Assembly (NCBI GenBank): GCA_030248065.1
Contig: JASAMV010000165.1
Location: forward strand, 28,737 to 92,736
Length of the DNA: 64,000 bases
DNA from: Rhynchonema sp. JSB1_4
Lineage: Eukaryota > Nematoda > Chromadorea > Monhysterida > Xyalidae
Direction: 5' to 3'
The position numbers were made by a program, and so were the translations under genes. This document shows positions 54,826 through 64,000 of the stretch, one piece after another (the first letter of the stretch is position 1; the number at the start of each line of letters is the position of its first letter). Below the pieces are notes generated by a model. The model made no database searches. It was not told the origin of the DNA and was given only the letters and a program-made list of their open reading frames with translations.

Positions 54826-57800
54826 CTACTCAATGTTCATGGATCGCGGTAGACTGGCAAAGTTGAATCCTTTGAAATCGAACGGAGTCGAATTATCGTC
54901 ACTTTCGGTGGGCGGTGGCTGCACGCTGAAAGGAGTGCATAAAGTTGGCTGTGTGGAAGACAAAATTGCACTATCAGTTCATTCTGATTTCTGAAATAAC
55001 GTATATCCCGAAGCACGTTTCTCGTGGGGACGTAAACTTCCGATTTTTAGTTGCCAAAAGACGTTCTGCTGGCACCTACATAAATTAGCAAAGTTGTAGG
55101 TATGCCAGATTTTTATCTTTAGACCATGACGCCTAACTTAGTAAAAAAACAAAAAAAACTTTGTAAAAAAACATTTATTAGTTGCGCTCAAGTTAAACGA
55201 CGTTTTTCTGAACAGTCTGGGAGCAGCAGTGTGTTTGTTGGTCGAAATCTGGTCTTGGTGGCACCACAATTCAACAAAACATCGACCCTGTGATGACCCA
55301 GCCCGACCCACTGACAGCACGCGCACAGCCGACTGACATGCGTCAACCATTCTACAATCAGCCCAGCCAAAACATCGCACATACCTGTTGTTGACGACAT
55401 TAGCCCCGTTGTTGTACGTATTGTCGGCAACCGTCGCCCCACTCCACCCGGGCTCGATCGAGTCAATCTCCATGTCCAAATCAATCGATAATTTCTCGAC
55501 CAACGACGACGCGGGTTTCCGTTCTGCGATGATCTGTAGTTAAGTGGCAAGGTCAATGTTTAACTCATTTGAGTCATGATAAAAATGGCAGTTCTTTCCA
55601 GAACGGGAACTATGTTCATCCTTCACACGTAACTCGTCGCGCAGCCAGAATCAGATGTAATGAATTGAATTCAATTAGCCCCAGATTCGGTATACGATCA
55701 GATCAGATAAGTTTCCAGCCAACAACGTGTACAGTCGTATAATTATAATAAAATTGACCTCCTCAAAACGCACCTCATGAACAGCGACCAACAACTCCCT
55801 ATCCTGCCTCGTCTTGTCACCCACCAACAGCGCATGTTTCTTCTCATTTTCTTCGCGTTTCTTGTCCTCCACAATCTGAAGCACAAAAAATTACAGTTGG
55901 AAAAAGGAAGATATCTTCGACTGAAATATGTACGAAAAACTCTCTATTAGCACATTCACTCGTGGCTGCACGCAGTCAGACGCAATTCAAGTCACCTTAT
56001 CAATCAATTCACCATCCGGCCGTCCCAACATGTTGTATATGCGCTGTGCGCTCAGATCGGCCAACGCGCCAGGCGTGTTTCCCAACGCCGCCCATTCCAA
56101 GTCGGTGTCACTCGTTGCCTGCGAACACGCATTCATTTTGTGTTCAGGACTTGCGGTGCACCAGGACCGCATCAGTGCCGCCGTGGTCATGTGTGACCAC
56201 GAAAATGGGTGACAGAATACATTATCGTAATGCTCTCAAAAATGTATACCGGAGCTTTCCAGTTACAACCACCCGCGAATCGCCCCCGGTGGGACACTAT
56301 TCGGGATTGTTTTCGTTCGGGTGCCAACGCTCGAGCGTAAAATTATGGGTAAAAGGGAACAAAATGGAATGCCTTACAAGATAAGTTGCACTGTTATCGT
56401 CGAATTTCTTATCTATTTCCATTTAGAACCAAAATACCCTGCTACCAAGTATTTCCAGGGCAAAAAGTACCCTGCAATTAGGTATGGACCTGAATAGGAA
56501 ACTGCAAAAACCTGACATGGGGCCCTATTCGGAATATGATTTGAATAAAGTTGCATGAGGTTCGAATTGGGAATAAAATTAACCTGATTTCAAAATCTGA
56601 CTTCACACCTACTACCGAAAATAGCACCAGTGGATGCAACCAGAAAACTCCGATGCGTGTTTTCCACCCAATATGCAGCATATCTGTGATTATGATACCA
56701 CACTGCAACAGTGTCTCAGAACAAATCCAAAGTGAACTGCACACCTCCAGAGATACAATATGTTCAAGCAGGCTGGCCGCCCTCCCTAAAAAGAAAACAG
56801 TCAAAAACCAAAATCAGATAATTGATGAGCTGTAGTGGTTAGGCTGATGAACACACCTGGGTTGATTGTTCGACGGTGGTGGCACTCGCACTGTTGGTCT
56901 CGTAGGCAGACAACAGCACCAGCTGACCCACTTCGGGCTCGGCTTTGGATGAATTGTCGAAATTGATCAGATCTGACACCGGGCTGTTTCGATCGATTGG
57001 AGCTGAATGATTAAGTGTTTATCGGGCCGACACACCGCACTCACACAGGGGGGGATACGATAGCAATGGTTTCTTTCAAGAATGTGCAGTTTTGTGTGAC
57101 GATCAAAGGATAAAACGAGCACAGTGCGACATTTTTTCGAACTTATAATCAAGTCTGACAAGCTCACTGGTATCACAACAGCAACAAACGAGCCCATCAA
57201 CACAGTGCAAAAAGTCCCTTGGACAGTGGTAAATTGACATGCACATCCTGTACGTGGATATGATAAGTATATCATCTGGCAAGCCCATGTTCGAATCACA
57301 GTGCTTGCAATATGGCAACTAGACAACATTAAAAGAACAACTTTCCCGAACCCGACGCCAACCGTTGTCATCAATCAGCTGGCCACCATTCAGTGCCAAA
57401 TCATCAACGATCATCACATCACTTGCGCCCGATGTTGTGCACGCGATTGTGTCAATGGTGGTGCTGGATGGCTGCTGTTGCTCGGTGTTGTGGTCAATGC
57501 TGCTGGCTGCAATTGATGCGTAACGTGTTGTAAATGAAATGATGTCACAAATGGCTGTTATGGAGGTGCATGTGGACACACGAGCCACATTTTGGCCGAA
57601 CCGTTTTCAGTCTCAAAGACTTGCTGGATGTGTTGCACGGCACTGTTATGTGCGAGTACATCGTATCCACTAGCCGGCAACGTTACGCACACTTTCGTGA
57701 GATTGTTTGGGTTGTAAGCCTCCGCGCAAAACTGGCAGAGGTGCAAATCGCGGGGTATGACCTCCACCGTCTTCCGCAAGACCAACAAGTGCACGCAAAA

Positions 57801-60800
57801 ATGTCCAGAAAATCCAAAAAAATGAAATTCGAACATGACCACCGACCCGGCTCAGTGTCCGATCGTTTCACGACCGATGTAACAACATTTTTGACTTTGG
57901 GTTTGTCGCGATGGAAATAATCGATGTCCCGTGACAACAACGAGTCAAGCGGGAATGACGCGTCGACAATCTTGTACACGAATAACTGCAAGCATAATAA
58001 TGTTGGTTGGCTAAAATATCAGTCTTTTGCACTATCCAAAAAATAATCAAAATTTGAAAGTTGGCAATTGCCAATTCTAGGCCAGCAGCGCGCAACTTCG
58101 AATCGAAATAGTGGAAAAATTAGAACAAGAACAAACAAAGCAGCTTGGAATACTTGTTCCTCGAGATTGTATTAAGCTAATGCCTGACGTCAGATGAAAA
58201 GAACTGTTTCTCAACCCAAAAGTGGATAAAACAGAAGTCTACCTGTAACACCGAATTAATTCTGAATCGGGCCTCGACGGCACAAGCCAACAATCTCAAC
58301 AGTTGACTGCGACCCTTCTCGCTCAGATACACACCGTCTGAAAATAACATTTGATTCAAAAAAATCAGAGGTAGGCAGACAAACAGAGGGAATCGAAAAA
58401 AATGAGAAAGGGGCAAAATGCAATATATCAATTGATAAAAAAACAAACGTACCAATTTTGACGTTGCTCACCACCGCAGACTTTGTTGACTTTAGGTGGG
58501 CTGGATGGCTGAAAAATTAACACAGATACAAAATCGAGTGAAAAACAGAGGTCGTCAAACGACATGTGAAACCAGCACACCATAAACGGAAGTATTACTG
58601 TGTTACACCATGTTGTTCAGTACATCACCGTCACGTTCAGGATTTATCTGGGCAATGCTCAAAATAACAAAACGTCAGTCAACCGGACACGGCAGCACCC
58701 AATCACTCACCTGACGTTAATGGTGATTCGATAGTCTTTGGTGCGACGTCGGAACACGAACGAAAGTTGATGTTGATCGTTGGACGTGGCCTTCTCCGAT
58801 CCCGGCACGCACAACAGTGACGGTTCGTTGGCGATATTTTCTGTGCAAAAAATGTTTTTCAAAAACAAATTGGCGCAACTGCTCGAAAGCGCCACCGCCA
58901 CCAGGGCCGGTTGCGCAATATCGTACGCTCTCCGCCTCGGTGCGTAAATTCCCTTTTATTTCCAAAACGTGCGTGCGTTTAACAACGCTGCTGTTCGCGT
59001 AAGCAAATTTGAGGATTGCCAGCTGAAAGTTGTCATAATCGTGTTTGAGGGTGCACCACCCCCGATGGCGGTTGCGCTGTCAGGAATTTGTGAAATTATG
59101 TGATGAGCTACGAGCAAGATTTTCATTTAGATCACTGCTCCAGATCATATTTATAGACATTGCACTTATTGACTGAGGTTCCAAGCCGCCCACAACGAAA
59201 ATCTGGCGCCGCAAATGAAGTCAGGTACACGAGCGGCCCGTGCAGTCTCGACCAGCATAAGCTTTACTTGAAATATAACAACGGTTTCTCAACTAAAACA
59301 CAGTACAGATCAATGCAAGCCTGTCCAGAACTGACCAATCGGTATACCCATTTGGTGCATTCCCTTCACCAAATGATTGCAATACGCAATCAGTTGTGTT
59401 TGCCAGACTTGTAGAATACCGAGCGTCGGGTCGTCTGTAACATCGATGAAAAATGTATATGTATGGGGAGGACGCGACAACGGAATGGGAGTGAAGGCAC
59501 AATCGGCTGAGGAGTGTTGAGTTGGCTCGAGCAGATAAAGAACGATATTTTCAATTTTGAATGTACCGGAGAATGCCAAGTATGCCCCCTCCCCTCCCCG
59601 AATAAGCCCCCATGGATGATCACTTTTAGCGACATTTCAGATGAGTTTAGCTCATTTGGGAGGGCTGAGATTTGAGATATTTTCTATGAAATCCAACGTG
59701 CGTCTCAAATAAGTTCTCAGGGTATTTTTCTGGCATTCTCCGGTAACTATGTTGTTGTTGTGGAAAGCCTTTGTTTGCACCACTAACGCAAAGCGATCTG
59801 AGAAACAGTCTGGTAGTCTTGGCGTCCACCACAAAACAACTGGTGCCGAAACGTTAAGTCTAGAAACACCAAAAAGGGAACAACACAATGATATTACGTA
59901 TTCAAGTTGTTCCAACCACGCACCTTTCACAGCAGCAACAAACTTCTTGGCGCGTTGCGCCTCCATAATTTCGTAATCGGCGATTTCGCTCATCAACATC
60001 AATTCGCAACGATGTTTCTGCCGGATGGACTTGTGCACGCACGAAATGCTGAATGGAAAATACTGGTGGTCAGGGAGAATCAATGTTTGCTAATTTTCGT
60101 TCATATAAACATAGTTCGAACACAAAGCCTGTCTTTGTACAACTACACGTCATAAATTTTTTTGTTCGGTTGGATGAGAACGTTGTGATGTAATCAGTGT
60201 CAGAAACTGATGCCCAATAACAAAAATTGACAGCCGCGGCGAAGACAAGACAACCATAACGGTACATGGCAGCAATATTGCAAATACCTGCACACCAATG
60301 TTGAGTGACGTGACAGTATTTTCAACGCAAACCTCTCGAATGACGTAACAAACCCACAACCAGTGCCACTCAACGCACATGGAATTCAGTCGTGCCTGCA
60401 TTTCACTCAGTTTGTTCGCCACAACATCTTCTTTGTTCTTCTTCCCCTCGTCCTTGTCTTCATCTGATGTTTCAAATCGACGCACAAATTCGTCGTATCG
60501 ATTGGTCGACTCCAGTAATTCTTTCAGGTCCAATTTTGGTGTTTGGTATCTGCAAGGTGTTGTGGTCGAATGGCATTCTCGTAAGACACCTCTCGCTCGC
60601 TAATGAGCCACGCGTTTCTGGAAGCGGCGCCTAGTGGCCAGGCACACACTTTGTTGAACTCTCAGCGTAACAGCGACCTCAAAACCAGTGCTTTTCGATC
60701 CGCAGCCAAAAATTTGAGTTGCGAAGCTTTCACTGTCGCGAAAGAAACCACAAAAGTTGCACAAAACAACGGGATGACCAACTTGTATTGATCGAAGAAC

Positions 60801-61118
60801 GGTGCAGCAGGATTGGCGTCGTGCGAGACCAGCGCCAGGTCGTGCAGCTGAAAGTGGCTTGAGGCGGTGATTCGGCAGCACAGCTTCACCACGGATAAAA
60901 ACAGCACTTTATGAAAAAACGGCTTTTTTATGAGTTTTTTTCCAAAAATTGGTAATTATTGTGATGCGGACGGTCGAAGTGGTTCAAAACGGAACAGCGT
61001 CGGTTATCACCCGAACCATTTTCACACTTTTCCCAATAGCAGCCACATCACCAGCTGCTGCGGTTGCACCCAGCAGTTGACATTGATCGACTTCGAATGA
61101 TTCATGCGTCGCCGCCAT
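54826..61118 (-). CDS. Gene X: large multi-exon protein, not recognised
   Basis: Minus strand. Start exon 61118-61017 (MAATHESFEVDQCQLLGA..), an exon around 60900-60670 (LCCRITASSHFQLHDLA..), then phase-consistent 60549-60288 (LDLKELLESTNRYDEF), 60029-59924, 59859-59788, 59506-59370 (YTFFIDVTDDPTLGILQVW), 59022-58711, 58508-58453, 58337-58243 (DGVYLSEKGRSQLLRLL) and one from 57985 (LFVYKIVDASFPLD). Further exons lie near 57800-57600 (CxxC in HLCQFCAEAYNP), 57490-57340, 57000-56860 (LINFDNSS), 56120-56000, 55870-55780 (charged IVEDKKREENEKKH) and 55540-55380; the last (about 54950-54826) ends FASLPRSMNIE, TAG. It is probably a large soluble protein with a disordered acidic C-terminus. I cannot assign a family. 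Exon 59022-58711 needs one base removed from the A-run near 58847-58852 to stay in frame, so a sequencing error or lesion is present. Confidence 0.7.
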
Positions 61119-61517
61119 TGTGCGTGAATTCGGAAGAGAAATTCGAATTGTTATTATCACCCGAAATTATCACTTTGCTGAAATACTCCGCATGCGCACA
61201 ATTATAACTCTGCGACACAAACGCATGTAAATGCAAAATAATCAGGAGAGACACCTGACGGGACGAGCACCAAACATCAGAAACACACCAACAGATATCA
61301 TAAGGACAAATTCGCTCTTTTATGCAGCACAAAATTCATCAATAACACACACGGCACACTTAGCGCACTTTCTCCGGGACAATCTGAGTTTCAAGCTCTA
61401 TTAGAGTAACACCGGGATAAAAAACAGCGAACAGAATAACGAATGGAAAACAACAGTGCGAAAACCAAAATGACCTGTAACAAACTAAATGCGGAAAAGT
61501 TCATCAAATTAGCGACA

Positions 61518-63442
61518 TCATTTCACACTGTAGTCAATCATACAACTCGACGACGACTCACTGATGAGCGCCGATTGTGCACTGGTCGTGCATTGCGTCC
61601 ACTTGTCGTTCGGTGCCAATTTCGCATCCACAATCGGCCACACACCACGTCGTAGCATCATGTCCACGGGTGCACCCAATTTATACATGCTCGCTGCAAC
61701 ATCAGCCAGCTGGTCGTCCAGCTGGTCACGTGCTGATTCGTCCAACGGGATTACGGTAGGTCGGTTGCGCGACGCTGATTGGTTGGTGACGTCATCGGGT
61801 GGGTTATGGTAGGTCAGCGACGAGCAGCTGCACGTGAAATGGCCCATCTCGATTCTGAAATTGATGTGCTGGAACGCGACAATTTTGTGGAAAGTAAAAT
61901 ATCGATCTATCTAAAACCGCACAAACCCCTAAAGGTCGGGCACCGCCGTCACACAAGCAAACAGTGACGTTCACGTATATGTAAGTCTGGCCGACAGACA
62001 TCAAAATGCGAATTAACCAACTTAATGACGATCGTCATCTGCACATTTCTGCGTCGCGTGCCAATCTTGAGCACGATCAGTGTCGGCACGTCGCTGCTGC
62101 CAAAACACATGCCGCAATCGAACGCAACCTCGCTGCACAACAATGACGGATGATTGGCGAAATCTGCAAAAACGGCGGGGCAGTCCCACCAATCGAACTG
62201 CTGGCGGCAACACAATGATGACCACAGCACAGTGTAGTTCCTGGGGCGCTGGGGGAGGGGAGGGGGGTGCCCCCCTAAGGTACACTAACCGCCGCGACCA
62301 AGGAACGCTAACAATTTGCAACGCTAATAAAGCGCGATGCACGAAATTTTTGCATTTTCAGTGCTTAGCGCAGACGGAATCGGAGGCTCGAGATCTCGCC
62401 CCCCCCCCCCTCCGGACCAAAGACTACACTGGTCGACCGGTGTACTCCACCAATGTTCAATCTATCAAAAAGGTCTAAATGTGTTGAAAAGAACGTTTTC
62501 TTGCACAAGCATGCCATCTTTGTTGTTGTCAATCAAAAACCGACCAACAGTGGTGCTTCTCTGAATGAAAAAGTCAGTTCTCTAAGTGTCCCGTATCCCT
62601 TCTTCAGCCAAATCGGCCAGTAACGTACCGAGTTTCACATCATATGAGCGCTGCAGAAACGCTTGCAGTTGAACGTGCCACGTTTGTAGCAGATTCGTGC
62701 ACTCGGCTAAACATGGCAAAATCTATTTCGATGAACTTTTGAGATATTTTGTGCGAAAGCACCGACCCAGACTAGGGTTAGAGAGATGTCGGGTGTCGGC
62801 TGTCGGGTGTCGGGTGCCAAAAAAAGTGTAGGTGTCGGGTGTCGGGTACCCCCAGATGTCGGGTGTCGGGTTTTTTCGGACACGACACCCGACAGCCGAC
62901 ACCCGACACTTACGGTTCAAATCATCAGTATTGCTGAGAGAAGAATTTTGAGAGAAAATTTTCTTCGAACCAAATGTTTCCGAAGACGCAGAATGTGACA
63001 TTTTGGTGTTTATTTCGTGGGAAAATACTTGAATTCAGTAACTTGAGCCAAAAAATTGCACTCATGGTGCAAATGAGCAAAAATTTGTCTGTTTTTGCTC
63101 CGAAAACAGGTGTCGGGTGTCGGGTTTTTTTCAAAAACTAGATGTCGGGTGTCGGGTTTTTTTGCAACTGTCGGGTGTCGGGTGTCGGCTTTTTTTCTGA
63201 GATGTCGGGTGTCGGGTACTTCCAGATGTCGGGTGTCGGGTACCCGCCCGACCTCTAACCCTAACCCAGACCCACGCACCTGTGTCAGCCGTTTTCACGT
63301 ACTGGCGATCGCGGTAAGCCGTCGTTCGATCGAAAATCAAACGTTCTTTTGCCAACACGAGTTCGTTGTGATGCTGTTGCACACACAGTGCGTGCGCTTT
63401 GGACAGACTGCAAACGGATAGTTGATAATCGTGAAAGCAAAA
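61518..63442 (-). CDS. Gene Y: C-terminal exons of an unrecognised protein
   Basis: Minus-strand exons: 63442-63280 (LSVCSLSKAHALCVQQHHNE; ends in phase 1), 62706-62629 (LLQTWHVQLQAFLQRSYD), possibly 62562-62480 (FLIDNNKDGMLVQENV), 62200-62018 (WWDCPAVFADFANHPSLLC; 61 codons) and 61910-61518 (131 codons, DQLADVAASMYKLGAP .., stop TGA at 61518-61520). The last two junctions are in phase 0. Upstream exons probably lie outside the window or before 63442. It reads like a conserved intracellular protein but no diagnostic motif allows a family name. It sits head-to-tail 400 bp upstream of gene X on the same strand; one long gene covering both is possible, but the ATG-initiated exon at 61118 and the stop at 61518 argue for two. 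Confidence 0.6.
62773..63264. mobile_element. Element built of GTCGGGTGTCGGGT repeats
   Basis: Inverted ends TAGGGTTAGAG and CTCTAACCCTAA, flanked by CCCAGAC on both sides (62766-62772 and 63265-63271). The interior is dominated by GTCGGGT heptamers, with one inverted block CGACACCCGACA near 62880-62905. It lies in an intron of gene Y, 16 bp from the donor of the 63280 exon. Confidence 0.75.
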
Positions 63443-63536
63443 CTGTTTCAAACTAGTAAGCAAAGCACTAGCTTCGAGAGAGACGACGCTTTAGAATCGG
63501 GATGCGTGGAACCTAAACCTTATGTATACCCGTCAA

Positions 63537-63757
63537 CAGTGGTGTCGTTGAGAAATCGAAATTTTCCCATATCCAGCCCAATTTTCGGAAAATTTCCCAT
63601 ACATACCGTCAAAAATCAAAAATTTCCCATACCAGGGGGGTTCCCCAAAAATTTAAAAATGTCCCACACCAAAAATCTGCTCCCCTCCCCCCATACACGG
63701 ATGTCCCATACCGGGAGATAACCCCCAACCCCCCCCCCCTCCCGAACTACACCACTG
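63537..63757. mobile_element. hAT-like element with CAGTGGTGT ends
   Basis: CAGTGGTGTCGTTGAG at the left and AACTACACCACTG at the right form inverted termini of the CAGTGGTGTAGT type known from hAT elements. The flanks CCCGTCAA and CCCGACAA match at 7 of 8 positions. The interior has TTTCCCATA repeats and C-runs. Confidence 0.75.
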
Positions 63758-63774
63758 CCCGACAACGACACAGG

Positions 63775-64000
63775 TAAAGGCAAACTACGCCAACACGAGC
63801 CCGATTTCGGAGGTGGTGTGCTTACAAAACGAAGAGAAAGAGAAAATCGTCGTGCACCACGTTGTTCTGCAAGGTGTAACACTCCCCAAACCAGCAGCAG
63901 CCGCGAGGTGATGATTTTCCACCCATCCGCCTCCTCAAATCGGGCTCGTGTGGCGCACAGTATTACTATACTTTTCTGACATAATCAGTTCGTGGCAGCG
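63775..64000. mobile_element. Partial TAAAGGCAAAC MITE
   Basis: TAAAGGCAAACTACGCCAAC and the following 130 bp match the element at 52806-52998 (for example GAAAGAGAAAATCGTC and CCAAATCAGCAG-like words). The right terminus is not recognisable before the window ends. Confidence 0.6.

Noticed and set aside
1..64000. CRISPR arrays, rRNA, tRNA or prokaryotic operons
   Set aside because: Repeats seen are inverted-repeat transposons, microsatellites or segmental duplications; coding sequence is intron-split throughout and no tRNA-like fold with a recognisable TTCGANNC arm and acceptor stem was found by eye.

Overview
This is a metazoan nuclear window, most likely from a nematode. Genes are split into short coding exons (47 to 393 bp where delimited) by transposon-loaded introns. 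There is a secreted protein with two ShK-type six-cysteine domains, a fold expanded in nematodes, and TTAGGC-type repeats (the canonical nematode telomere unit) recur inside mobile elements. Nothing resembles a prokaryotic operon, CRISPR array, rRNA or tRNA. Splice models were built by eye from GT/AG sites, reading phase and comparison of duplicated copies; no database search was possible.

Layout. 0.3-2.5 kb: a small two-EF-hand protein (+). 5.6-13.0 and 15.9-23.3 kb: a tandem pair of ten-exon genes (+) for a secreted endonuclease/exonuclease/phosphatase (EEP)-superfamily hydrolase; copy A is intact by inspection, copy B has a changed splice acceptor. 23.9-24.75 kb: a C-type-lectin-like fragment. 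25.3-27.6 and 36.7-52.4 kb: an eight-exon SAM-dependent methyltransferase gene (-), duplicated and rearranged into an inverted partial copy (+), a 5'-truncated copy (-) and a nearly full copy (-) with a transposon in exon 6. 33.4-34.3 kb: the ShK gene (+). 35.2-35.8 kb: the 3' end of an unrecognised gene (+) split by a MITE. 54.8-61.1 and 61.5-63.4 kb: two neighbouring unrecognised multi-exon genes (-).

The dominant content is mobile DNA. A large class begins CAGGGTTG and ends CAACCCTG with 8-bp target duplications, as expected for hAT-type non-autonomous elements. Other families have TATAGTCC, TATAGTGTTTCC or TAAAGGCAAAC ends. One 1.76-kb LTR-flanked element has two apparently identical 343-bp LTRs. 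Elements are nested, and three interrupt coding exons or sit on splice sites.

The most notable structures are the paralogous hydrolase pair, the multi-copy methyltransferase locus with no intact copy, an inverted duplication of about 2 kb whose inner end lies in a hAT-like element, and alternating-orientation repeats at 43.4-52.1 kb that may partly be an assembly artefact.
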